NCBI RefSeq assembly: GCF_042648505.1
Contig: NZ_JBHRXK010000001.1
Span: 434,001-498,000, forward strand
Direction: 5' to 3'
DNA: 64,000 bases
DNA from: Lysobacter_L cavernae
Lineage (GTDB): Bacteria > Pseudomonadota > Gammaproteobacteria > Xanthomonadales > Xanthomonadaceae
In this document: positions 53,501 through 63,320 of the stretch, piece after piece
Layout: each line of letters begins with the position of its first letter
Numbering within the stretch: the stretch's first letter is position 1
Program-made: the position numbers and the translations under genes
The notes under the pieces: model-generated
The model's database searches: none
Seen by the model: the letters and a program-made list of their open reading frames with translations, nothing else
Told to the model about the DNA's origin: nothing

Positions 53501-56500
53501 CCGCGACGAACTCGCCGACGCTGTGGCCGATCATCGCGGCCGGCGTGAGACCGAAGCTCATCCACAACCGCGCCAGTGAGTACTCGATCGCGAACGTCGC
53601 CGGCTGCATCACCGCGGTCGGCAGCAGGGCCTGTGGATCATCGCTGAACACGCGCTCGCGCAGGTCGAAGCCGAGTTCGTCGCGCAGTGAATTGGCGCAT
53701 TCGTCGAACGCCTCGCGGAACGCGGGTTCGGTCGCGTACAGCTCGCGCCCCATGCCGGCGTAGGTCGCCCCCTGGCCCGGGAACAGGAACACCACGTCGC
53801 TATGGCGGGCGGGACGGCTGCGCGCCACAGCAGCCTCGGTATCGGGGCTGCGCAATGCGGCGACCGCATCGTCCACGCTGTCGGCCACCACGGTCACGCG
53901 GTGCGCGAAGGCCTTGCGGCCGGTCGCCAGCGTCCAGGCGACGTCGGCCAGGTTGGACTCGGGTTGGGCCTGAAGATGATCGGCCAGTTGCGCGGCGGCC
54001 TGCCCGAGTGCGGTGGGCGTCCGCGCCGACAGCACCAGCAGCTGCGGCCCCTGCGCCGGCTCCGATGCCGGCAGCGGCGGCGCCTCCTCGAGCACCACGT
54101 GCGCGTTGGTGCCGCCGACACCGAACGAACTCACGCCGGCGCGACGTGGCATGCCGTCGCTGCGCCATTCGTCCAGTCCGGCATTGACCACGAACGGCGA
54201 GCCGGCAAAGTCGATGACCGGGTTTCCCGACTGGAAATGCACGGTGGCCGGAATCGTGTGCTGTTGCAGGGCCAGCGCGGTCTTGATCACGCCGGCGGCG
54301 CCAGCAGCGGTCACGGTGTGGCCGATGTTGCTCTTGACCGAGCCGATCCGGCAGAAGCCGGTGTCGGACGTACTGCGACGGAAGGCCTTGACCAGGCCTT
54401 CGATCTCGATCGGGTCGCCCAGCGGCGTGGCGGTGCCGTGGGCTTCGACATAGCCAATGCTGCGCGCCTCGACGCCGGCATCGTCGAGCGCCATCGCGAT
54501 CACCGCCGCCTGCCCGTCGCTGCTGGGCGCGGTGAAACTGGCCTTGCCGCCGCCGTCGTTGTTGACCGCGCCACCGCGGATCACGGCATGGACCGGGTTG
54601 CCGTCGGCGATCGCATCGGACAGGCGCTTGAGCAGCACCACCGCCGCGCCGTCGCTGAACACCGTGCCCTGTGCGCGCGCGTCGAAGCTGCGGGTGTGTC
54701 CGTCCGGCGACAGCATCGAGCCTTCCTGGTACAGGTAGCCGCTGCGCGGTGGACAGGTGACCGAGGCGCCGCCGGCCAGAGCCATGTCGCAGGCGCCCGC
54801 GCGCAGGCTGGCCACCGCCTGGCAGATCGCCACCAGCGAGGTCGAGCAGGCGGTGTGCACGCTGATCGCCGGCCCGGTGAGGTTGAGCTTGTGCGCGACG
54901 CGGGTGGCGATGTAGTCCTTCTCGTTGTCGAGCATCACCTGGAACGCGCCGAGCTTGGCGATCAGGTCCGGCCGTGCGGCGACATGGCGCTGGAAGTAGG
55001 TGGCGTTGTACATGCCGGCGAACACACCGACCGGGCCCGGCGTCGCATCGGGCACGTGGCCGCCGCGCTCCAGGCACTCCCAGCACAGTTCCAGGAAGAT
55101 GCGCTGCTGCGGATCCATCAACTCGGCTTCCTTCGGGCTGATCCCGAAGAACGCCGCATCAAACTGCTCGACGCCGCCGATCACGCCGCGCGCGGGCACA
55201 TAGGCCGGATCGTTGCGGTCGGCATCGCTGACACCGGGGTCGAGTTCGTCGCTGCGGAACACCGTGATCGAGTCGCGGCCGTCGCAGAGGTTCTGCCAGA
55301 ACGCCTCGACATCAGCCGCGCCGGGGAAGCGCCCGGCCATGGCAATGATCGCGATCGGTTCGGCACCCTCGTGACGTGCCGGTGTACGCGCCAGGCGCGT
55401 GGTGTCGACGGCCTGCGCCGCCGCGCCGTCGAGCGCTGCCGCCAACGCCGCCGGTGTCGGATACTGGAACAGCGTGGTCGCGGCGATGCCGCTGCCGCGC
55501 CCGCCACGCAGTTGCTCCAGCAGGCGCAGCGCCAGCAACGAGTTGCCGCCGAGCTCGAAGAAATTGTCGTGGCGCCCGACGCGCTCGAGGTCGAGCTGCG
55601 CGGCGAAGGCGGTGCACAGGCGCTGCTCGCTGGCGCCCAGCGGCGGCTCGTAGGTCGCGGCCAGTTCGGGACGGCTGCGATCCGGCGCCGGCAAGGCCTG
55701 TCGGTCGAGCTTGCCGTTGCGCGTCAGTGGCATCATCGGCAGCAGCAGGTAACGCGCCGGCAGCATGAAGTCCGGCAGCGTCGCGGCCAGGTGTGCGCGC
55801 AATGCCGGCGCCGTGGGCGACGTCGCACCCGGCATCGCCACGACGTACGCCAGCAGGCGTTTCTCACCGGCCGGGTCGGCGCGTGCGACCACCGCGCAGG
55901 ACTGCACGCCGGGATGCTGTGCGAGAGCCGCCTCGATCTCGCTCAGCTCGATGCGGTAACCGCGGATCTTGACCTGGGTGTCGCTGCGACCGACGAACTC
56001 GATGACGCCATCGGGCCGGTAACGCACCAGGTCGCCGGTCCGGTACAGGCAGTCGCCGGGGCGACCGAAGGGATCGGTGACGAAGCGTTCGGCGGTCAGC
56101 TCAGGCCGCTTGAGGTAACCGCGCGCGACGCCGGCACCGCCGACGTACAGCTCGCCCAGCACCCCGACCGGCACGGGCTGACGGCGCGCGTTGAGCACGT
56201 AGACACGGGTATCGGCGATCGGACGCCCGATCGGAATCGAAGCCGCCCCTTCCTCGACCTCGTCTATGGCATGGGTGCAGGTGAAGGTGGTGCATTCGGT
56301 CGGGCCGTAGCCGTTGCGCAGGCGCGTCGCCGGCGCGGCACGGCGCATGCGGCGCACGTGGTCGACCGACAACGCCTCGCCACCGGTGAACAGTTCGCTC
56401 AGGCCGGACAGCTGCCGCGGGTCTTCGTCGACCACCGTGTTGAACAAGGCCGCAGTCAGCCAGGCCGTGGTCACGCCGTGCCGGGAGATGGTCGCGGCGA

Positions 56501-57821
56501 GGCCGGCGCCGGTGGGCATGGCCTGGTCGTGCACGACCACGCAACCGCCGTTGAGCAGCGGCCCCCACAGCTCCAGCGTCGATGCATCGAAACCGAGCGG
56601 CGCGGCGTGCAGCATGCGCGTGTCCGGGCCGAGCTCGATGTAGTCGACATCGCAGACCAGGCGCAGGATCGAGCGGTGGCAGACCTCCACCCCCTTCGGC
56701 GTGCCGGTCGAGCCCGAGGTGTACATCACGTAGGCCAGCGAGTCGCCGCGGCTGTGGATGTCCTCGGTCTTCGACCACGTCTGCGGCGGCTGCCCGACCG
56801 CGACACGGAAGATCGCCGCCGGCAGCGGCAGCGCGGGATGGTCGTCGTCGACCACCGCCACCCGGGCGCCGGCATCGTCGAGCATGAAGGCCAGGCGCTC
56901 GGGCGGTTGCGTGGCATCAAGCGGCAGGTATGCGGCGCCGGCCTTGAGCACGCCGAGCACGGCCACGACCGCCGCCACCGAGCGTTCCAGCGCCACCGCC
57001 ACCACGCCCCCGGGCCGGACACCCGACCCGTGCAGTTGCCGCGCCAGCGCATCAGCACGGCGGTCGAGTTCGGCAAAGCTCAGCGACGACTGAGCATCGA
57101 CCACGGCCAAGGCATCGGGATGGGTCTGGCAGATCCGGGCAAAGCGGCCGTGCACCGTGTCCTGCACCGAGCGCGGCACGGCGGTGTCGTTCCATTCGAA
57201 CAACTGGCGCCGGCGCTCGTCCGGGTCGAGCACATCCACCTCGTCGAGCGCCGCATGCCCGGCCGCGAGTGCCCGCAGGACCCGTTGCGTGCATGCCGCC
57301 ATCAAGGCAACCGCATCGACGGTAAGCGGCGCCTTGAACTTCACCTCGAGCACCCGTTCCCGCAGGCACAGCGTCCAGAGCGAATGCGACACCGAATCGA
57401 GTGTTTCTGCCGCATCGGCGCCGACGTCCCCGGCGAGCACGGCCCAGGTCGTCGTCTGCGTCATGGCCGGCGCTTGCCGCAACGCCTCCGCGGTCTCGTC
57501 CAGCCAGGCAGCGCAGGTCGATCCGCCGGAAACGGCAACTGCCAGCTGCCGCACATTCGATGCATCGCCAGCGGTCATCAACACCGTATCGGCCCCGGTC
57601 AACCGCGATTCCACCAGGGCCAGAGCCGTGCACACGAATGCGACTGGCGTTGCTGCAACGGATTGCACGGCCTCGGTCAATGCTGCGAACACCGACGGAT
57701 CGAGTGCCACGCGCAGATGCTGCCAAGCGCCATCGTCGCGACCACCGCGCAGTGGCAACACCTCCAGCAACGGAGTGGCTTCGGTGAGCTGCGCTGCGGC
57801 CGGTGCCCGTTCGATGTTCAT
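50520..57821 (-). CDS. Hybrid NRPS-PKS: partial C, A, T, KS, AT, T, aminotransferase
   Basis: A 2433-residue megasynthase. Residues about 1-190 resemble the second half of a condensation domain without HHxxxDG. The A domain has YVMYTSGSTGTPKG at 364-377, YGPTEC at 505-510 and code DALWFGGTFK (close to Val codes). Carrier Ser761 lies in GGNSLLAL. KS, from about 820: Cys992 in TACSTS, His in EAHGTATPLGDP and in KSNIGHT. AT: FPGQGATYAGMG, Ser1434 in GHSVGEF, and HAFH near 1530, which marks malonyl-CoA use. Second carrier Ser1768 in LGLDSLML. After a Met/Gln-rich linker comes a class III aminotransferase (about 1935-2370) with PLP Lys2218 in TYGKVVGGGYP. No KR, DH or ER is present: the beta-keto group would be transaminated. 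The layout resembles MycA and McyE. ATG 57821 overlaps the dioxygenase stop. Confidence 0.95.
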
Positions 57822-58780
57822 GGCAGTACGTCGGCAAAGCGGGCCACGCCCGGCACAGCGTGACGACCGGCGAGCGAACGGGCGAAGCCGCGCACGCTGA
57901 TCATCGAGGCGACGCCGGTGTGCGTCAGCGTGTCGAACAGCGGCCATTGCCCCACCGCCGGCGGAGCGATGCCGGCACTGCGCATCAGCGCGTGCAGCTT
58001 GTGCAGCAAGGCGTCGCGCCGGGTGGCCTGGGTGTAATAGGTGAAGCTCATCGTGATCGACGGCTCGTCGCCGTTCTCGACCATGTGCGGGCTGGTCGAC
58101 GGCATGTAGGCCCCCTGCCCCGGCTCCAGGTCGAAGACCTGCGCACGCTCGCGGAACTCGTCGCGCCAGCGCAGCAGGTCACGCTCATGGCGATGGTGGA
58201 AACGATCGCGTGCCTGCTCGCTCGCCACGACCGTGTCGCGGTGGTCCCAGACGTAGACGCGCTTGTGGCCGCGTAGCTGCAGGATGAAGTTGTGTTCCTT
58301 GTCGAAATGGAACGGTGTCACCGTGCGCGGCGAGGACACGAAAATCCAGCCGGCGCGATGGCACATGCCCGGGTCGCGTGGCTCGACCTGTGGTCGGACG
58401 CTGTCGAGCACCGTCCCGACCAGTTCGCGGTAGATCGGATCGATCTGCACGTTGAGCAACGACATCCAGGCCTTGGCCGCCTCGATCGACTGCAGGGTCT
58501 GCGCCGCTGACTGCCGGTTCGGGTGCAGGTTCGGGGCATCGTTGAACGGCGTGCCGGCGGTCGCGTCGTTGCCATGGCTGCGGATGCTGCCGCGCGCTTC
58601 CAATCGCGCACCCAGCTCGACCAGCGATGCAGGCTGCAGCAACGGGTGCCCACACAAGTGGTGCCGCACGGGTTGGATGCGCCACGGGTGAAAGGCGTCG
58701 GTATCGATGTCGATCAGGGGCCTGCGTTCCGTCGCCATGCAATCAATGGCCGATACCAGGCCCAATGTGGTCGTAGGCAT
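57818..58780 (-). CDS. JmjC/cupin_8-type Fe(II)/2-oxoglutarate dioxygenase
   Basis: A 320-residue cupin-fold protein. RTVTPFHFDKEHNFILQLRG holds His158 and Asp160 (HxD); SPHMVENGD holds the distal His232. RGHKRVYVWDHRDTVV follows as in JmjC/aspartyl-hydroxylase-like proteins. It probably hydroxylates an amino acid, either free or on a carrier protein. The start is ATG 58780, with GGGGAGG 7 bases upstream; ATG 58738 has no such site. It is the first gene of the seven-gene chain, and its TGA overlaps the NRPS-PKS start (ATGA), so a role in making a precursor or tailoring the product is likely. Confidence 0.85.
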   Translation of the reverse strand: MPTTTLGLVSAIDCMATERRPLIDIDTDAFHPWRIQPVRHHLCGHPLLQPASLVELGARLEARGSIRSHGNDATAGTPFNDAPNLHPNRQSAAQTLQSIEAAKAWMSLLNVQIDPIYRELVGTVLDSVRPQVEPRDPGMCHRAGWIFVSSPRTVTPFHFDKEHNFILQLRGHKRVYVWDHRDTVVASEQARDRFHHRHERDLLRWRDEFRERAQVFDLEPGQGAYMPSTSPHMVENGDEPSITMSFTYYTQATRRDALLHKLHALMRSAGIAPPAVGQWPLFDTLTHTGVASMISVRGFARSLAGRHAVPGVARFADVLP

Positions 58781-58900
58781 CCGCCCGCCTCCCCTGTGCG
58801 CTGCGCGTCCGTCATCCCTTTGGTCCTGAATGAAACGTGCCTGGATGGCAATTGCGGCCACCCGATCGACGTCGACACAACCGATGCGGTGCGCGCTACG
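58781..58900. promoter_or_regulatory. Divergent promoter region of the NRPS-PKS operon and the J-domain gene
   Basis: These 120 bases are the only upstream gap of the 19-kb minus-strand operon, so its promoter should lie here or just inside the J-domain gene. On the minus strand the dioxygenase ribosome-binding site is at 58788-58796. A low-GC stretch near 58815-58835 is the best candidate for promoter elements; no sure -35/-10 pair was found. Confidence 0.45.
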
Positions 58901-59614
58901 ATGGCCACCGCACTGGATGACTGCATTGCCATGAAGCGGGACTTGGCACAGCTTTATTCACAGCTCGAACTGTCTCCCGACTGCACGCTGCAGGAGCTTC
59001 AGCGTGCCTATCGTCGGCGAATCTCCGAACTGCATCCCGACCGCCTGGCCGGCGCGCGCCTGTCGGAAGGCGGCAAGCTGCCCGACCTGATCTGGCTGTA
59101 CACAGCGGCAGTACGTTTCCATCGCCGTCATGGCCGGCTGCCAGGCGCCGGCCCCGTGCACGTTGCGAACGTTCAGCGCGCGGCCACCATGACACCAGCC
59201 GATGCAGTGGCACCGCCTCGACCTGCTGTGCACGCACAGGACACGCCATCGCCTTCGCACCGCAACTCACTGCTGGCCATAGGCCTGGTCGTGTTGCTGC
59301 TGGTCCTCGCGCTGGTGTGGGATTGGCCGGCACCAGTGACCTCGATGTCCTCATCCACCGAGGCCGCACGCATCGATCCGACTGTCGCGGCCGTTGCCGC
59401 CAGCACGCACCAACTCGAACTGGGCATGGATGCGGCCACCGTGCTGGCCATCCAGGGCGAACCGCTGCGAGTGAGTGGCTCGCAATGGGACTACGGCCCG
59501 TCCTGGTTGCAGTTCGAGCACGGGCGTCTGGCCGACTGGCACAGCTCGCCCCTGCGTCGCCTCAAGACCGCAACACCGTCACCGCCCGAGCCATCGTCCG
59601 CGACAGCGCGCTAA
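58901..59614 (+). CDS. Membrane J-domain protein with SmpA-like C-terminal segment
   Basis: A 237-residue protein. Residues 13-70 form a J domain (LAQLYSQLELSPDCTLQELQ..., with H45-P46-D47 in ISELHPDRL), so it may stimulate an Hsp70. A Pro/Ala linker leads to one membrane span (SLLAIGLVVLLLVLALVWDW, near 131-150). The C-terminal periplasmic part HQLELGMDAATVLAIQGEPLRVSGSQWDYG resembles the short SmpA/OmlA-type fold. The start is ATG 58901; ATG 58931 is also possible. Divergent from the NRPS-PKS operon and ending in a 4-base tail overlap with the ATP-grasp gene. Its task is unknown; help in assembling a membrane complex for the glycan is one guess. Confidence 0.7.
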   Translation: MATALDDCIAMKRDLAQLYSQLELSPDCTLQELQRAYRRRISELHPDRLAGARLSEGGKLPDLIWLYTAAVRFHRRHGRLPGAGPVHVANVQRAATMTPADAVAPPRPAVHAQDTPSPSHRNSLLAIGLVVLLLVLALVWDWPAPVTSMSSSTEAARIDPTVAAVAASTHQLELGMDAATVLAIQGEPLRVSGSQWDYGPSWLQFEHGRLADWHSSPLRRLKTATPSPPEPSSATAR

Positions 59615-60870
59615 CGCTTGGAAGCCCCCTGTTGCATCGGTGAGCGCGCCACTACCGCCGCCGATGTGGCGTCCGCGGAAGTACGCCGCGGACGCCACGC
59701 CACCCGCCGACGCAGGAGCTGCCAGAGCACCGACAGTCCCGGGCGCGGGTCGTTCCAGCGGAACACGTGGTAATGCGCCGTCGCCCATTGGCCCAGCACC
59801 TTCAACCATGACGGGCGCTGGTCGCGTCGCGAGAACACGGTCTGGACGTCACCGGCCAGGCTGACGCAACCGGCACCGACCGGATACGCACGTGTGGCCA
59901 CGGTCACCGGCAGATCGAGTGCGTCCTCCACCGCCATGCGGCACACGTTGACGCCGCAGCGCGCGGCAAACTCGATGTACCACCACGCCCGGGTGTTGAC
60001 CTCTAGCAGGCGGTACACGCCGTCACGGGCATCGCGCTTGAACTCGGCACTGAATATGCCGCGGTAGTTCAACTGCTGCAGCAGTTCGGACAGGCTGTCG
60101 ACTGCGCCGGCGACATCGCGCAACGGGATGCTCTGGCAATACGAGCTGTTGCCGAAATCGGCCGGAAATATCCGCAACCGCCGTCGTGCGAACAACCCGG
60201 TCAGAACGCCATGGCGATCGCGGAAACCGTCGACGAAGTAATGGTCAGCGGCGCTGCCGGGAATGTACTCCTGTGCAATCAGCTTGAAGCCATCGGCATC
60301 GAGCCGCTCCCAGACGCTCTCCAGCTCGTTGCGGCTGCGCACCCAAACCCCTTTCTGACCGGTCACCTGGCTGAAGTGTTGCGAGTCGGCTGGCTTGATG
60401 AACACTTTATCCAGCGCATCGAATGGAATCACCTCGATGTCGCTGCTGCAGGCGATCGAGAACGTGCGCGGATGCGGAATGCGCGTGCGCGCCAGGTATT
60501 CACCGAAGCGCGCCTTGTCCTGGAGGATTTCCAGGGTCTGATGCGAGCTTGAGCTCACCCGGAAACGACCCGCCAGATCGCTTTGTGCCAGCCCCGCCAA
60601 CCACAGCGCGGCATCGTCGGCACCGGGAACCAGCACCGCCTCCGACAGCGGCATCGCGCTCAACAACGCCTGCGTGTTCGTCCCGATCCCGCCATCCCAT
60701 CGCACCGTCCCCGGCGGCGGCCGATACCAGCGTGAGCGTGTGGCCAGATCATCCGCCGGGCAGGCCACATAAGCAGGAATGGCCGCCTCCACGAGTGCGC
60801 GCAACGCGCCAAGCGCGGTGTGACCCCGACCGACGACGATCGCGGGCACCCCGATACCTAACCTGGCCAT
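59611..60870 (-). CDS. ATP-grasp family ligase, substrate unknown
   Basis: A 419-residue ATP-grasp protein. It begins LGIGVPAIVVGRGHTALGALRAL (pre-ATP-grasp Rossmann-like part), has SRWYRPPPGTV near residue 45-55, then KARFGEYLARTRIPHPRTF, VFIKPADSQHF and LIAQEYIPGS, and the Mg-binding end EFKRDARDGVYRLLEVNTRAWW (Glu and Asn of LEVN). Such enzymes join a carboxylate and an amine or thiol. Next to a polyprenyl sugar transferase and near an NRPS it could amidate a uronic acid or join an amino acid to the glycan. It follows the sugar transferase gene by 48 bases on the same strand. Confidence 0.82.
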   Translation of the reverse strand: MARLGIGVPAIVVGRGHTALGALRALVEAAIPAYVACPADDLATRSRWYRPPPGTVRWDGGIGTNTQALLSAMPLSEAVLVPGADDAALWLAGLAQSDLAGRFRVSSSSHQTLEILQDKARFGEYLARTRIPHPRTFSIACSSDIEVIPFDALDKVFIKPADSQHFSQVTGQKGVWVRSRNELESVWERLDADGFKLIAQEYIPGSAADHYFVDGFRDRHGVLTGLFARRRLRIFPADFGNSSYCQSIPLRDVAGAVDSLSELLQQLNYRGIFSAEFKRDARDGVYRLLEVNTRAWWYIEFAARCGVNVCRMAVEDALDLPVTVATRAYPVGAGCVSLAGDVQTVFSRRDQRPSWLKVLGQWATAHYHVFRWNDPRPGLSVLWQLLRRRVAWRPRRTSADATSAAVVARSPMQQGASKR

Positions 60871-60918
60871 ACAACCCCAGCCAGCGGATCAGCGGCGATC
60901 AAGTGCATCGGCGGACCT

Positions 60919-62313
60919 TCAACGGGCCCCACGACGGAACAGCACCACTTCCACGGTCTGCAGCAGGATCATCAGGTCGAACACCAGCCCGTGATTCTTG
61001 ACATAGAACAGGTCGAACTTGAGCTTTTCCTCAGCGTCACGCACCGATGCCCCGTACGGGTAGCGCAGCTGCGCCCAGCCCGTCAGTCCCGGCTTGATGC
61101 AATGGCGGATGGAGTAGTAACGAATCTCCTGATTGAGCAGGTCGACGAATTGCGGCCGCTCGGGCCGGGGGCCAACAAAACTCATTTCGCCGCGCAGCAC
61201 GTTGAACAATTGCGGAAGTTCGTCGATCCGGGTCGAGCGGATGAAGCGGCCGATCCGCGTGCTGCGGTCGTCGTTGCTGCTGGCCCAGCGTGCCACGCCG
61301 TCCTTCTCGGCGTCGGCACGCATGCTGCGGAACTTGACAAGTTCAAAACTGCGGCCGCTCATGCCCACGCGCGTTTGCCGGTAGAGCACCGGCCCGTCCG
61401 ACTCCGACCAAACACACAACGCCACCAGCAACATGATCGGCCATGCCATCAGCAGCAATGCCGAAGCGGCGATCAGGTCAAACAAACGCTTGCCCAGGCG
61501 CCGCGGCATCGAATTGTCGAATCCGCCAGAGAAGACCAGCCAGGATGGATCGACCACGTTCAGCGTTACCACGCCGGCCTCGCGCTCGAAGAACGTCGAC
61601 AGGTCGGTCACGGCGATGCCGCGCTGCGCGCAGCGCAGCATCTCGTCCATCGGCAGGCCACCGCGACGCTCATCCAGGGCAACCACGATTTCTTGCACTT
61701 GCAGCCATTCGGCCAAGTCGGACAAACCGAAGTCGGTCTTGACCAACAGCTCATCCGGCACCAGCACCGGCTGGCCGGGCACCGGCATGAAACCGACCAG
61801 CACGAACGAACGCCGGTCGGCGCTGCGACGAAGCCGCGTGTTGATCAGGTCGGCGTTCTTGCCGGCACCCAGCACGACGATGCGACGCCGAAACACGTCG
61901 GCACGGATCACGTGCTTGAGCACCAGCCGCAAGGCGGCCACGCCCAACAGACCCAACACCAGCGCCAACAACAGCACGCCACGGCCGATGTAGGCCACCG
62001 GCATCAGGTAATACAGCACCAGCAGGCCAATTCCACCGAAGGCAACCGACAACACCAGCCGCAACAGGAAATCCAGCCGGTTGTGGCGGACATGCACCTG
62101 GTACAAACCGAACGCGGACATCGCCGCGGTGATGAACACGGCTACCACCAGTGCCCGCACCAGCGCGTACTGGATGAAGATCTGGTACCCGGTGGAGTCG
62201 TACAGGAATCGCAGCCAGGCCGCGCACAACACCGCCAGCACTAAGACTCCCAGTTCCAACAGCCACAACAGCGCGACTGCGCGACTCTTTCGACTCGACG
62301 AGGCATGGTTCAT
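60919..62313 (-). CDS. Undecaprenyl-phosphate sugar phosphotransferase (polyprenyl glycosylphosphotransferase, EpsB-like)
   Basis: A 464-residue initiating transferase that moves a sugar-1-phosphate to undecaprenyl phosphate. Four N-terminal spans (LLWLLELGVLVLAVLCAAWL onward) are followed by a CoA-binding-like Rossmann part (IVVLGAGKNADLI), a further span (LIAASALLLMAWPIMLLVAL) and the catalytic WbaP-type domain KFRSMRADAEKDG, RIDELPQLFNVLRGEMSFVGPRPERPQF and KPGLTGWAQLRYPYG. LLVLYYLMPVAYIGRG and the overall plan fit the PEP-CTERM-system sugar transferase group (TIGR03013-like). It would begin the repeat unit extended by the enzymes encoded at 23210-32855. ATG 62313 overlaps the small ORF upstream. 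Confidence 0.93.
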   Translation of the reverse strand: MNHASSSRKSRAVALLWLLELGVLVLAVLCAAWLRFLYDSTGYQIFIQYALVRALVVAVFITAAMSAFGLYQVHVRHNRLDFLLRLVLSVAFGGIGLLVLYYLMPVAYIGRGVLLLALVLGLLGVAALRLVLKHVIRADVFRRRIVVLGAGKNADLINTRLRRSADRRSFVLVGFMPVPGQPVLVPDELLVKTDFGLSDLAEWLQVQEIVVALDERRGGLPMDEMLRCAQRGIAVTDLSTFFEREAGVVTLNVVDPSWLVFSGGFDNSMPRRLGKRLFDLIAASALLLMAWPIMLLVALCVWSESDGPVLYRQTRVGMSGRSFELVKFRSMRADAEKDGVARWASSNDDRSTRIGRFIRSTRIDELPQLFNVLRGEMSFVGPRPERPQFVDLLNQEIRYYSIRHCIKPGLTGWAQLRYPYGASVRDAEEKLKFDLFYVKNHGLVFDLMILLQTVEVVLFRRGAR

Positions 62314-62498
62314 GGGCTGACCGCCTCCACGTGCAATGAGTCGCAGCGTGATTCCTGTGACAACGACACCTGCGGGCCACGGCCGTCACACAGTGCCTGC
62401 AAGCCATGCATGCGGCACGTACTTCCGTCGATAAATATGGCCCCGCTGTCGCGCAAGCCGGCGGCGACCATCGGACTAAAACAGACCGGTGTGAACAT
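62310..62498 (-). CDS. Small ORF coupled to the initiating sugar transferase, unknown
   Basis: A 62-residue open frame starting MFTPVCFSPMVAAGLRDSGA and ending LHVEAVSP. I do not recognise it. Three points speak for it being real: a GGGGGAAG ribosome-binding site just before ATG 62498, a stop overlapping the sugar-transferase start by ATGA, and no other gene in this gap. It has four Cys and no membrane span. It could be a leader peptide or simply a chance frame in GC-rich DNA. Confidence 0.4.
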   Translation of the reverse strand: MFTPVCFSPMVAAGLRDSGAIFIDGSTCRMHGLQALCDGRGPQVSLSQESRCDSLHVEAVSP

Positions 62499-62591
62499 GG
62501 CTTCCCCCTGTACTCCCATCGCAACCGCGATCCCGGCGTCCAACAAAGAGGATCACTTACCAGCCATCCGCCCTTGGATCGAACGCTTCGG

Positions 62592-63320
62592 CTAGTACAA
62601 CGCGAGAGCAGTCGCCGGGCGGCCGTGCGATGCAACTGGTGCCGCACCATCGGGTCGCAACCAGGCACTGATGATCGTAGTGGTCGGCGGCGCGGCCACG
62701 GCGACCTCCCATACGTCCGAACCAACCAACCGGTGCAGCGCAGTCATCCCGACGCAGCCACCGGATGGCAGTGGCTGTACTCCTAGCGGCGCGGTGAAAC
62801 TGTTCATTTCGCAGGCCAGGCCGATGCCGGCCGCCTTCAGCAACGCTTCCTTGCGCACCCACAGTTGCAGCAGGGCCGCGGCACGTTCCTGTGCCGCGAT
62901 GCCGCGCAACGCCAATGCCTCGACCGGGTGACAGACGCGTTCGGCGATCTCGGGCATCACCGACGCGCGCCTCATCGCTTCGATATCAACGCCGATCGGA
63001 CCGGCGGCCGTCACCGCGATTGCCGCGACGCCATCGGCATGGCTCAAGCTGGTGTGCAGCGCGCCATCGGCCAATCGCGGACAGCCGCGCGAATCGCGGC
63101 CGAGCGGAACCGCCCTGGCATCGCAGCCCAGCGCGATGCCCAGCAACAGACGATGCAGCGCGTAGGCAAGTGCCAGAGCCTCGCGCCCGGTGGTTCTGCG
63201 CTGACGTTGCACACGCTCACGCTCAGTGGCATCCAGCACGGCGGTCGCCTCCGGCAACCAGGCCCGCCAATCGTCCAGTTCGAACAGGACGACCGCACAG
63301 CGCTCGCTTGAATCCGCCAT
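62592..63320 (-). CDS. Sfp-type 4'-phosphopantetheinyl transferase
   Basis: A 242-residue enzyme that would convert the apo-carrier domains of the NRPS and PKS to the active form with the CoA phosphopantetheine arm. Key motifs: TSLSHADGVAAIAV, PIGVDIEAMRR (Mg-binding Asp and Glu) and WVRKEALLKAAGIGL (W-x-x-K-E-x-x-x-K). Length fits the Sfp/AcpT-like group. The start is ATG 63320; the frame is open well upstream but lacks any fold there, and the ribosome-binding site is weak. Four carrier domains in the neighbouring operon need such an enzyme, so its presence at the edge of the locus fits. Confidence 0.92.
   Translation of the reverse strand: MADSSERCAVVLFELDDWRAWLPEATAVLDATERERVQRQRRTTGREALALAYALHRLLLGIALGCDARAVPLGRDSRGCPRLADGALHTSLSHADGVAAIAVTAAGPIGVDIEAMRRASVMPEIAERVCHPVEALALRGIAAQERAAALLQLWVRKEALLKAAGIGLACEMNSFTAPLGVQPLPSGGCVGMTALHRLVGSDVWEVAVAAPPTTTIISAWLRPDGAAPVASHGRPATALALY

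Noticed and set aside
53802..57863. A plus-strand open frame of over 1350 codons opposite the NRPS-PKS gene, and similar long antisense frames at 43267-47367, 47425-50310 and 36980-39664
   Set aside because: They are antisense shadows in GC-rich DNA: His/Arg/Gln-rich translations with no known domain, no ribosome-binding site, lying opposite genes with clear motifs.
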